Shown here one piece after another: positions 1 to 7,512 of a stretch of DNA of 18,011 nucleotides (positions within the stretch are counted from its first letter, which is position 1; every line of letters starts with the position of its first letter). The stretch is taken from assembly GCA_016867955.1 (NCBI GenBank), contig VGIE01000007.1:1-18011 (forward strand). The letters run 5' to 3'. The notes beneath the pieces were generated by a model that worked only from the letters and a program-made list of their open reading frames with translations, was not told the origin of the DNA and searched no databases. Made by a program: the position numbers and the translations under genes. This DNA comes from Betaproteobacteria bacterium. Lineage in GTDB: Bacteria > Pseudomonadota > Gammaproteobacteria > Burkholderiales > SG8-39.

Positions 1-78
1 CTGCCAGCCCGCGCACGCGCGAATTCCTGTCAAAGATCCTCAGTCACTAGCCAGCAGCGCGGACCATCGTCGGAATAA

Positions 79-141
79 CTGTCAGTATTCGAATTGTCTT
101 CGTAATAGGGCAAAGACATTCTTTATAATCTGTCAGTATTC
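79..141. repeat. Pair of 12-bp direct repeats (CTGTCAGTATTC)
   Basis: CTGTCAGTATTC occurs exactly at 79-90 and again at 130-141, 51 bp apart, in an AT-richer island within otherwise GC-rich DNA. Each copy contains the 7-nt palindrome CTG-T-CAG. A TATAAT hexamer lies at 124-129 just before the second copy, but no convincing -35 hexamer is found at 16-18 bp on either strand. The repeats lie downstream of the MFS gene ending at 165, so they more likely belong to a gene left of the window. Binding sites for a regulator are a possible explanation, not shown. The rest of 1-164 holds no recognisable gene. Confidence 0.5.
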
Positions 142-164
142 TGTATGGGAACCCGCGGTCCTGG

Positions 165-1310
165 CTAGCCGGACGTTGGCGGCGGCGCGGCGGCTCGGCG
201 GCTTACCAGCCCGCCCACTCCCATCAGCAAGGCGCTGATGGCGAACACCGGGCCCAGCCCGGCCAGCGAGCCGATGATTCCCAGCAGCACCGGTCCCCCG
301 GACCGAACCACGCCATTGGTGGTCAGTTGCAGCCCCAGCATTTCGCCCGACCGCCCGGCGGCCGACCGCGCCACCACCATCATCATGGTCAGCGGCTGCC
401 CGACGCCGGCACCCAGGCCGATCAGGAACGACACCATCGCCAGCGGCCATGCGTAGGTGAAGGCCGGCGCAAGGGCGAAGCCTGTGCCGGCCACATAGAA
501 CGAGTAGCGCAGCAGGCGACCCTCGCCCAGCCGATTGAGCAGGTTCGGCATGATGGCCCGCACCAGGAACACGGCAACCGCGAAGGCCGCCATGACCGAA
601 CCGATGGTGGTCGCCGACAGTCCCACGGCGCGGCCATAAACCGGCATGTAGAAGAGAAACACGTCCGTGCACAACTGCACCAGTGCGCTCAGGAGCAGGA
701 TCTGCCAGATCTCGCGCAGCGGCTGCCGGCGGCATTCCCTGGATTTCTCCGCAATCCGCCCGCTGCCCCCCGGCAGCAGCCGGCCCCAGATGAGCAGCGT
801 GGCCGCCCCCGCCAAGGCAAAGCCCAGAACTACCAGGCCGGCCCCGCCGTGCCCCAGATGATCGATGGACACGCCGGCGAGCAGCGGGCCCGCCAGGTTC
901 CCGGTGGCGCCGGTCAATGCCAGATTGCTGAAGTTGCGCGCCCGGTCCGCGGGCGACGACAGTGCGCCCGCCAGCTGCTGGAGCGCCACGTTGTTGATGC
1001 CCAGCAGCACGCCGTTGAAGCCGGAGACGAGGAAGAACATCGCCAGCGCCGGTGCCGCGACCATCACCAGCATGCCCGCAACCAGACTTGTGAAGCCGGC
1101 AGTCATCAGCCAGCGCGTGCCGAAGCGGTCGGCCAGCCGCCCCACCGGCAGCGACAGGAACAGCGGCACCACCTGCAGCGTGGCGATCAACATGCCCACG
1201 GCGAAGGGTTGCGCGCCCAGCTCGATGGCATAAAGCGAGATCAACAGCCGCGCGCCGGACATCGCGGTGTAGCTGAGCACCCCCAGCGCGAGGCACAGGA
1301 TGAGCGCCAC
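165..1310 (-). CDS. MFS transporter (paralogue 1)
   Basis: This is an inner-membrane secondary transporter of the major facilitator superfamily, with about 381 residues and a hydrophobicity pattern fitting twelve membrane helices. The loop after helix 2 carries the MFS motif-A form GRLADRFGTRW, near residue 60. The chosen start is GTG at 1310, with AGGG five bases before it, because the resulting N-terminus aligns residue for residue with that of the neighbouring transporter (23 residues to the shared RLL). An upstream in-frame TTG at 1370 would add 20 residues but has only a weak ribosome binding site. The tail (RRAAAPPPTSG) is short and cytoplasmic. It follows a paralogous MFS gene on the same strand after a 196-bp gap in which no strong promoter is visible. 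The substrate is unknown; drug, sugar or organic-acid export are all possible. Confidence 0.88.
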   Translation of the reverse strand: MALILCLALGVLSYTAMSGARLLISLYAIELGAQPFAVGMLIATLQVVPLFLSLPVGRLADRFGTRWLMTAGFTSLVAGMLVMVAAPALAMFFLVSGFNGVLLGINNVALQQLAGALSSPADRARNFSNLALTGATGNLAGPLLAGVSIDHLGHGGAGLVVLGFALAGAATLLIWGRLLPGGSGRIAEKSRECRRQPLREIWQILLLSALVQLCTDVFLFYMPVYGRAVGLSATTIGSVMAAFAVAVFLVRAIMPNLLNRLGEGRLLRYSFYVAGTGFALAPAFTYAWPLAMVSFLIGLGAGVGQPLTMMMVVARSAAGRSGEMLGLQLTTNGVVRSGGPVLLGIIGSLAGLGPVFAISALLMGVGGLVSRRAAAPPPTSG

Positions 1311-1506
1311 TAGTGCCCTGGTCCGCAAATGCGCTGCAAAGACATATCGCCGAAGATGTACGGGGAGCAAGACCCGGCCGCGTTCGCACCCGGGTCAGGC
1401 GCGCGAAGAGACTGGGTGAGGCACCCGGCAATGCGCGCAACGACGCATGGGCGACCGCATCGCACGCGCCTGTCCAAGCCCTGCGGATCACTTGCCGAAC
1501 AGGCCA

Positions 1507-2646
1507 CTATAGATCCTTGAGCGAAACGCCTGGCCGGCTTATCAGTCCGCCGGCAGCCATCACGGCGGCGCTGATGACGAAGATCGGCCACATGCCGAAC
1601 GCCGCCCCGATGCCGCCGAACACCGCTGGCCCCACCACGCGCAGCGTGTTGTTGACGGTCAGGCGCAGACCCAGCGCCCGGCCGGAGCGCCCTGCCGGCG
1701 AATGACTGAACATCATGAGGATGGACAGCGGCGTGCTGCAGCCCATGGCGATGCCGAACAGGAACGCGATTGCCGCGAGCACTGCGGCACTCTGCGACAG
1801 CGGCAGCAGCAGGAACGCCGCAGCGCCCAGCCAGAAGCTTGCCGCCAGCAGTCGCTGCTCGCCCATGCGCGCGATGAGCCGGGGCATGGCCACGCGCACG
1901 ACAAATGCCGCGGCAGCGTAGGCGCCCAGCACCACGCCGATGACCGAGGCCGAGAGCCCGATGCCATGTCCGTAGATCGGCACGCAGAACTGGAACAGAT
2001 CGATGCTCAACTGCACGCAGGAGCTGACTGCCAGAGCACGCCACATGCCGCTAGAAGCGCTCGCCGCGGGCATTCCGGCCCCCGCGCGCGGTTTGCCGCT
2101 TCCCGCCGGCAGGCCGCCACCCCACACCAGCAGCATGACCATCGATATGCCGCTGAGGCTGACGACATACAGGCAGGCCGCCGTGGGACCGGCGAAATCG
2201 ACCAGGCCGCCCGTGAGCAGCGGAGCGGCCAGCAGGCAGCATGCCGTCACCAGGCTGTAATTGCTGAAATTGCGCGTGCGTTCCTCGGGCCGGCTCTGGA
2301 TGCCCACCAGATTCTGCAGCACCACGGTATTGAAGGCCAAGCCCATCCCGGCCAGCAGTGCCGTGACATACAAGGCATCCACGCCGATGACGAATACAGG
2401 TATCAACAGTCCCGAGGCGGTCAGTACCGCGCCGGCCAGCAGCAGCCAGCGCGAACCATGGCGGTCCGCCATGTGGCCGACGAGGAGCGACAGGGCCAGC
2501 GGGCACAGCGCCAGTACTGACGCCAGCGCACCCACGGTGGCCGGCGAGGCGCCCTGGGCCAGCGCAATCAGCGCGATCAACAGGCGCACCGAGATCGCCG
2601 CGGTAAAGCCGACGAACGAGAGCACGAAGGTGAAATGAATCGACAT
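1507..2646 (-). CDS. MFS transporter (paralogue 2)
   Basis: This is a second major facilitator superfamily permease of about 379 residues with twelve predicted membrane helices. It resembles the protein encoded at 165-1310 along its whole length: both carry an RLLI element after helix 1, motif A (GHMADRHGSRW here) and an AGRSG..LGL.LT.N block in the second half. The pair therefore looks like a tandem duplication that has since diverged. The frame stays open upstream to an ATG at 2742, but ATG 2646 gives an N-terminus aligned with the paralogue and starts directly at helix 1. The ribosome binding site there is weak (CGGA), so the start is not certain. The substrate is unknown. The upstream region is shared with the divergent glycine-zipper gene. 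Confidence 0.87.
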   Translation of the reverse strand: MSIHFTFVLSFVGFTAAISVRLLIALIALAQGASPATVGALASVLALCPLALSLLVGHMADRHGSRWLLLAGAVLTASGLLIPVFVIGVDALYVTALLAGMGLAFNTVVLQNLVGIQSRPEERTRNFSNYSLVTACCLLAAPLLTGGLVDFAGPTAACLYVVSLSGISMVMLLVWGGGLPAGSGKPRAGAGMPAASASSGMWRALAVSSCVQLSIDLFQFCVPIYGHGIGLSASVIGVVLGAYAAAAFVVRVAMPRLIARMGEQRLLAASFWLGAAAFLLLPLSQSAAVLAAIAFLFGIAMGCSTPLSILMMFSHSPAGRSGRALGLRLTVNNTLRVVGPAVFGGIGAAFGMWPIFVISAAVMAAGGLISRPGVSLKDL

Positions 2647-2993
2647 TCCGAAGCGGTGCAGAACAAGGGCGGAGCAGCATGATATCCCGCGACCAAAGTG
2701 GCCAACACGACTACGGGTGATGCGCAGCCTCCCCGTTGCCACCCTGCTTCAGGCCGTCGGACGGCGATTTAGCGGGTTGGTATCGGCGTGGCGAACGCGA
2801 CTGAGGGCGCAGTTACGCAACCGAAATGCGCCCTGGTCCCCGGGGCTCACCCGCCGGGAGGCTGCCAGACGATGCCTCCGTCAGGCGCCATTACAAATGG
2901 TTACTCCGTGGACACAGGCCATTTACAAGACTCTGCTGAAATGGAGCCTGCTCGACGAGCCAAGCTGGCTCGCCCAACCACCGGGAGAAGAAC
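2647..2993. other. 347-bp divergent intergenic region
   Basis: This lies between the divergently transcribed MFS gene and the glycine-zipper gene, so promoters for both should be here. What can be seen is an imperfect palindrome CCATTACAAATGG at 2888-2900 (5-bp arms, 3-bp centre) and a perfect 7-bp hairpin CGAGCCA-AGC-TGGCTCG at 2956-2972. The hairpin sits just upstream of the ribosome binding site of the plus-strand gene. A TGGACA at 2909-2914 resembles a -35 hexamer, but no acceptable -10 follows it. I see no credible gene here; the open frames present are non-coding in character. Confidence 0.45.
2956..2972 (+). promoter_or_regulatory. Leader hairpin before the glycine-zipper gene
   Basis: A perfect 7-bp inverted repeat with a 3-nt loop (CGAGCCA-AGC-TGGCTCG) ends 11 bp before the GGGAG ribosome binding site of the gene starting at 2994. 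It is not followed by a T-run, so it is not a normal terminator. It could stabilise the 5' end of the mRNA or be a protein-binding site. The function is inference only. Confidence 0.35.
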
Positions 2994-3518
2994 ATGAAAG
3001 CGATGCGCGTTTCACTGCCTGCAGGCTTCGTCATTGCCACGCTGGCCGCATTCGGTGCCAATGCCGCCGAGATCACCGATACCGCCAAGGTAGTCTCGGC
3101 CAGTCCGATCATCGAGAAGGTCACCGACATCTCCAGCGACTGCGGTCGCGAACCGGCCAACCGACCGGTTTCCCGTGCGCCGGAGCCGGAGCGCTCGCTG
3201 GTCGGCCCGATCGTCGGCGGAATCGCCGGCGCCATCCTCGGCAAGCAGGTCGGCCAGGGCAACGGCAACGTGGTCTCCACCGCCGGCGGCGCGATCGCGG
3301 GGGCCGTCATCGGCGACCGCGTCGGCAACCGCGCCGCGCCGCCATCGCCGGCGCAGTACGCAGACCAGCAATGCCGCCGCGTGGAGACCACGCGCGACGT
3401 GGTCAGAGGCTACACCGTCGTCTACCGCTACAACGGCCGCGACGCCACCACCACGCTGCCGTACAACCCCGGCGATCGCATCTCCGTGGGCATTTCAGCC
3501 CTGCCGGACGCGCGCTGA
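2994..3518 (+). CDS. Glycine zipper 2TM domain envelope protein
   Basis: This 174-residue exported protein starts at ATG 2994 behind GGGAG (6-nt spacing). Residues 1-25 form a signal peptide ending at an ANA-A type cleavage site. There is no lipobox cysteine there, so it is unlikely to be a lipoprotein. Residues 71-111 form two small-residue-rich helices with GxxxG spacing (GPIVGGIAGAILGKQVG, then GGAIAGAVIGDRVG), the glycine zipper 2TM signature shared with the rickettsial 17-kDa antigen family. The C-terminal part (YTVVYRYNGRD...LPYNPGDRISV, about 140-166) is the small beta domain common in these proteins. Cysteines 50 and 127 could form a disulfide. Known relatives sit in or at the outer membrane and are linked to envelope integrity; the specific role here is unknown. 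A strong terminator follows immediately, so it is probably monocistronic. Confidence 0.85.
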   Translation: MKAMRVSLPAGFVIATLAAFGANAAEITDTAKVVSASPIIEKVTDISSDCGREPANRPVSRAPEPERSLVGPIVGGIAGAILGKQVGQGNGNVVSTAGGAIAGAVIGDRVGNRAAPPSPAQYADQQCRRVETTRDVVRGYTVVYRYNGRDATTTLPYNPGDRISVGISALPDAR

Positions 3519-3530
3519 GCTGCTCCGAAG

Positions 3531-3567
3531 CCGGCGCCGGGCGCGGGGATTCGCCCTGCCGGTTTTT
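3531..3567 (+). terminator. Rho-independent terminator after the glycine-zipper gene
   Basis: A GC-rich hairpin at 3531-3562 has an outer stem CCGGC/GCCGG and an inner stem GGGCG/CGCCC, separated by a small asymmetric internal loop. It is followed directly by TTTTT at 3563-3567. It begins 12 bp after the TGA stop of the gene ending at 3518 and precedes the MaoC gene, separating the two transcripts. Confidence 0.75.
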
Positions 3568-3620
3568 ATCCTGCGCCGCCTTCGTGTAGATTTGCGCCAT
3601 TGACAGCGCGCGGAGGCAGC

Positions 3621-4049
3621 ATGAACGTCTTGAACGGCTACGACATCGAGGACCTGAAGGTGGGCATGCAGGCCAGCTTCACCAAGACGGTCACCGACGC
3701 GGACATCACCATGTTCGTCGGCGTGTCCGGCGACAACAATGCCATACACATAGATGACGAGTTCGCCGCCACCACGCCGTTCAAGGGCCGTATCGCCCAC
3801 GGCATCCTGACGGCCAGCATCATTTCTGCGGCCATCGCCAACCGGCTTCCCGGGCCCGGCGTGATCTACATGGGCCAGAACCTGCGCTTCAAGGCGCCGG
3901 TGCGTCCGGGCGAAACGGTCAGGGCCACAGTCACCGTCACCGAGATCGATCTCGTCAAGAAGCGCGTCACGCTCTCGACCGTGTGCACGGTGAAGGAGAA
4001 GGTCGTCATCGACGGCGATGCGCTGGTAAAGCCGACGTCGCGCACCTGA
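3621..4049 (+). CDS. MaoC/PhaJ-like (R)-specific enoyl-CoA hydratase
   Basis: This 142-residue single hot-dog-fold protein has the length of PhaJ-type (R)-specific enoyl-CoA hydratases, which hydrate trans-2-enoyl-CoA to (R)-3-hydroxyacyl-CoA. The hydratase motif is present as SGDNNAIHIDDEFA at residues 36-49, with the catalytic pair Asp38 and His43 at the usual five-residue spacing. The normally conserved Pro after the second Asn is Ala here. HGIL (about 61-64) and the YMGQNLRFKAPVRPGETV block are also typical. The start is ATG 3621 with GGAGG four bases upstream; the frame is open to 3600 but without a better start. It likely acts in fatty-acid or polyhydroxyalkanoate precursor metabolism, or in degradation of an acyl-CoA. 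No PHA synthase or beta-oxidation gene lies in the window. Confidence 0.88.
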   Translation: MNVLNGYDIEDLKVGMQASFTKTVTDADITMFVGVSGDNNAIHIDDEFAATTPFKGRIAHGILTASIISAAIANRLPGPGVIYMGQNLRFKAPVRPGETVRATVTVTEIDLVKKRVTLSTVCTVKEKVVIDGDALVKPTSRT

Positions 4050-4255
4050 TCGCCGCGGCAACGGCAGGGCCCGCGGACGCGCTGCGAACTGGGCTCGGAG
4101 GGCAAGGGTCGCCTTCTTGGAGCGCGAGAGGGAATTGCCGTCAGGCGCCCTGAAACAGGGGTAGCCGGAGCGCCTTACCTGCCCGATCGTGAAATGCGCG
4201 CTCAGACCGCTACGGTAGAATTGGCGCCTGATTTCTGAGGCCCCGAAGATTCCTA

Positions 4256-6130
4256 ATGTCCAAGCATCCCGCCGGGCGCCCGTCAGGCGTTCCCGCCGCG
4301 CAGGCAGCGCAGGCCGGAACACCGCTGCCCGCATCGAATTTCATCCGCCACATCATCGACGAAGACCTTGCCCGCGGCACCAATGCCGCGCGCACCTGGG
4401 GCGGCGCGCCCGGGCCGGCCACCGCGCACGCCGGCCAGCCCGTCGATCCGGCGAAGATCCGCACCCGCTTTCCCCCCGAACCCAACGGCTACCTGCACTT
4501 CGGCCACGCCAAGTCGATCTGCCTCAACTTCGGCCTCGCGCGCGACTACGGCGGCGCCTGCCACATGCGCTTCGACGACACCAATCCCGAAAAGGAAGGG
4601 CAGGAGTATGTCGACGCCATCCTCGATGCGGTGAAGTGGCTGGGATTCGGCTGGGATGCCTTCGGCACCGAGCACCTGTACTTCGCCAGCGACTACTTTG
4701 ACTTCATGTACCAGGCCGCCGAACACCTGATCGAGGCGGGGCATGCCTACGTCGACAGCCTCTCGGCGCAACAAATGCGCACGCTGCGCGGAACGCTCAC
4801 CGAGCCTGGCAAGCCCAGCCCTTATCGCGAGCGCGGCGTGGCGGAGAACCTCGGGCTGTTCCGCGGCATGCGCGCGGGGCGCTTTGCCGAGGGTGAGCAC
4901 GTCCTTCGCGCCAAGATCGACATGGCCTCGCCCAACATCAACCTGCGCGACCCGGCCATCTACCGCATTCGCAAGGCGGCGCACCACCGCACCGGCGACG
5001 CCTGGTGCATCTACCCCATGTACACCTACGCGCACCCGATCGAGGATGCGCTTGAGAACATCACCCACAGCATCTGCACGCTGGAGTTCGAGGACCAGCG
5101 CCCGTTCTATGACTGGCTGCTGGAGCGGCTGTCGGAATCGACAACCCTCCCTGATGGCCGCATCCTGGACGGCCTGCTGCTGCGACCGGTGCCGCGCCAG
5201 TACGAGTTCGCACGCCTTAACCTGACCTATGTCGTGCTGTCCAAGCGCAAGCTCATCGAACTGGTCGAGGAAGGGCTGGTCGAGGGCTGGGACGACCCGC
5301 GCATGCCGACGCTGGTGGGCGCGCGCCGCCGCGGCTACACGCCGGAGGGATTCCGCCTGTTCGCGGAGCGCATCGGGGTAGCGAAGTCCGACTCGTGGAT
5401 CGACTACGCCACGCTCGAGGAGTGCATGCGCGAAGACCTCAACGAGCGTGCCCTGCGCCGCATCGCCGTGCTCGACCCGCTGAAGCTCGTCATCGACAAC
5501 TACCCCGAGGCGCTGGAGGAAGAATGCCAGGCGCCCAACCACCCGCAGAAGCCCGACTGGGGCAGACGCAGCGTGCCGTTCTCGAAGGAACTGTGGATCG
5601 AGCGCGAGGACTTCATGGAGGCGCCGGTAAAGGGCTACTTCCGCCTCTTTCCGCCCGGCGTGAATGCAGCGGGTGAGGCGACGCCGGGCAGCCGCGTGCG
5701 CCTGCGCTATGGATTCGTCATTGAATGCACCGGTTTCGACAAGGATCCGGCCGGCAGGATCGTCGCAGTGCACTGCAACTACTTCCCCGACAGCAAGTCG
5801 GGCACGCCGGGATCGGACAGCTACAAGGTCAAGGGCAATATTCACTGGGTGAGCGCGCGGCATGCCTGCACCGCCGAAGTGCGCCTGTATGACCGCCTTT
5901 TCAAGATGCCGCACCCGGGTGCCGGGGACCGCGACCTAATGCTGGACCTCAACCCGGATTCGGTGAAGACTGTCATCGGCCAGCTCGAGCCGGCCCTGCG
6001 CACAGCGAAGCCCGGCGAGCACTACCAGTTCGAGCGCCACGGCTATTTCGTGGCCGACCGCATCGACCCGGTCACCGGCGAGCCCGACTTCAACCGCGCC
6101 GTGACGCTGAAAGACACCTGGCAGAAGTAG
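4256..6130 (+). CDS. glnS: Glutaminyl-tRNA synthetase
   Basis: GlnRS is a class I synthetase that charges tRNA-Gln with glutamine in the cytoplasm. The protein has 624 residues against about 554 in E. coli. The core begins with NFIRHIIDEDLARG (28-41); the ATP-binding HIGH motif is present as HFGH at 81-84 within PPEPNGYL-HFGHAKSICLNFG; the KMSKS-equivalent loop is LSKRK at 328-332. The C-terminal half has the two anticodon-binding beta-barrel domains and ends RAVTLKDTWQK. Two things lengthen it: about 20 extra N-terminal residues and an Ala/Gly/Pro-rich stretch of about 20 residues (42-66) before the Rossmann fold. The ribosome binding site of ATG 4256 is weak. A TAGAAT hexamer at 4216-4221 could be the -10 box, but no clear -35 precedes it. 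It is followed by purT after 116 bp, with no obvious terminator between them. Confidence 0.97.
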   Translation: MSKHPAGRPSGVPAAQAAQAGTPLPASNFIRHIIDEDLARGTNAARTWGGAPGPATAHAGQPVDPAKIRTRFPPEPNGYLHFGHAKSICLNFGLARDYGGACHMRFDDTNPEKEGQEYVDAILDAVKWLGFGWDAFGTEHLYFASDYFDFMYQAAEHLIEAGHAYVDSLSAQQMRTLRGTLTEPGKPSPYRERGVAENLGLFRGMRAGRFAEGEHVLRAKIDMASPNINLRDPAIYRIRKAAHHRTGDAWCIYPMYTYAHPIEDALENITHSICTLEFEDQRPFYDWLLERLSESTTLPDGRILDGLLLRPVPRQYEFARLNLTYVVLSKRKLIELVEEGLVEGWDDPRMPTLVGARRRGYTPEGFRLFAERIGVAKSDSWIDYATLEECMREDLNERALRRIAVLDPLKLVIDNYPEALEEECQAPNHPQKPDWGRRSVPFSKELWIEREDFMEAPVKGYFRLFPPGVNAAGEATPGSRVRLRYGFVIECTGFDKDPAGRIVAVHCNYFPDSKSGTPGSDSYKVKGNIHWVSARHACTAEVRLYDRLFKMPHPGAGDRDLMLDLNPDSVKTVIGQLEPALRTAKPGEHYQFERHGYFVADRIDPVTGEPDFNRAVTLKDTWQK

Positions 6131-6246
6131 CCGGCCGCAGAGCAGGCGGCAAGGGTTGCGGCGGCAATGGCATGGCAGTATTTAATCGCATGAAGCAGTA
6201 TTGGCACCCATATACGCGTTGAATAAACAGGAATAGGCCGGCGACC

Positions 6247-7455
6247 ATGACCACCATCGGTACACCGTTTTCCGCATCCGGCACGCGCCTGATGCTGCTC
6301 GGCGCCGGCGAACTGGGCAAGGAAGTCGCGATCGAACTGCAGCGCTTCGGCTGCGAGGTGATCGCGGTGGACCGCTACGCCAACGCCCCGGCCATGCATG
6401 TTGCACACCGCTCGCATGTCATCAGCATGCTCGATGGCACCGCGCTGCGCCGCGTGATCGAGCAGGAACGGCCGCAGCTCGTCGTCCCGGAAATCGAGGC
6501 GATCGCCACGCCCGTGCTGATCGAGCTGGAGCGCGAGGGGCAGAATGTCGTCCCCACCGCGCGCGCGGCACGGCTGACCATGGACCGCGAAGGCATCCGC
6601 CGCCTGGCGGCCGAGGAACTCGCGCTCGCAACCTCGCCCTACCGCTTCGCCGACACGCCGGCCGACTACCGCGCCGCGGTGGCGGCGTTGGGGCTGCCCT
6701 GCGTGGTGAAGCCGGTGATGAGCTCCTCGGGCAAGGGGCAAAGCGTGGTGCGCAGCACCGGCGACATCGATCCCGCCTGGGAATACGCGCAGGCAGGTGG
6801 CCGCGCCGGCGGTGGCCGCGTCATTGTCGAGGGCTTCATCGACTTCGACTACGAGATCACGCTGCTCACGGTGCGCCATCAGTCGGTGCAGGGTGGCATG
6901 GAGACGCGCTTCTGCGATCCCATCGGCCACCTGCAGATCGACGGGGATTACCGCGAGTCCTGGCAGCCGCAGCGGATGAGCGCGGCAGCACTCGAAGAAG
7001 CGCGCCGCATCGCCACGGCCGTCACCGGCAACCTCGGCGGCAAGGGAATTTTCGGCGTGGAACTCTTCGTCAAGGGCGACCGCGTCTGGTTCAGCGAGGT
7101 CTCGCCGCGCCCGCACGACACCGGCCTGGTGACGCTGATCTCGCAGGACCTCTCGGAGTTCGCACTGCACGCGCGGGCCATCCTCGGCCTGCCCATCCCG
7201 GGCATCCGCCGGCATGGCCCGGCGGCCTCCTGTGCACTGCTGGTCGCGGGCGACTCTGACGATGTCCGCTTCGAAGGCGTCCAGCATGCGCTGGCGGAAC
7301 CCGATACCGCTCTGCGACTGTTCGGCAAGCCGGAGGTGCGCGGCCAGCGCCGCATGGGCGTCACGCTGGCGCTTGGCGCGGACATCGACGCCGCGCGGGA
7401 GAAGGCGCGCCGCGCCTGCGCGCGGCTGCTTGAGGGCGTGCGCTTCGGCGCCTGA
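6247..7455 (+). CDS. purT: Formate-dependent phosphoribosylglycinamide formyltransferase 2
   Basis: PurT makes formyl-GAR from GAR, formate and ATP, the folate-independent version of the third step of purine synthesis. The 402-residue protein is full length (E. coli about 392). Visible ATP-grasp features are the N-terminal nucleotide/GAR-binding loop GAGELGKE (19-26), the ATP loop KPVMSSSGKGQS (155-166), Glu195, and the metal-binding acidic residues Glu272 (VELF) and Glu284 in SEVSPRPHDTG (283-293). The start is ATG 6247, the only Met before the conserved loop, with a modest ribosome binding site. The 116-bp gap from glnS is long enough for its own promoter. A TTGGCA hexamer about 40 bp upstream is suggestive but lacks a good -10 partner, and I see no PurR-type box. 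It converges with the Gfo/Idh gene, with 57 bp between stops. Confidence 0.97.
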   Translation: MTTIGTPFSASGTRLMLLGAGELGKEVAIELQRFGCEVIAVDRYANAPAMHVAHRSHVISMLDGTALRRVIEQERPQLVVPEIEAIATPVLIELEREGQNVVPTARAARLTMDREGIRRLAAEELALATSPYRFADTPADYRAAVAALGLPCVVKPVMSSSGKGQSVVRSTGDIDPAWEYAQAGGRAGGGRVIVEGFIDFDYEITLLTVRHQSVQGGMETRFCDPIGHLQIDGDYRESWQPQRMSAAALEEARRIATAVTGNLGGKGIFGVELFVKGDRVWFSEVSPRPHDTGLVTLISQDLSEFALHARAILGLPIPGIRRHGPAASCALLVAGDSDDVRFEGVQHALAEPDTALRLFGKPEVRGQRRMGVTLALGADIDAAREKARRACARLLEGVRFGA

Positions 7456-7512
7456 GCCGGTTCCTCCTCGGCGCGCCGGGACAGCAGGCCCCGACGGCCC
7501 CGGGCAGGCTGG

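Noticed and set aside
327..1313. Long plus-strand frame opposite the first MFS gene (and similar long frames opposite glnS, the amidohydrolase and MFS 2)
   Set aside because: These are His/Gln/Arg-rich antisense shadows typical of GC-rich coding DNA, with no recognisable domain, and they lie opposite confident genes.
6200..6246. Sigma-70 promoter for purT built on TTGGCA
   Set aside because: The -35-like hexamer is good, but at 17 bp only TAAACA is found, too weak to support a promoter call.
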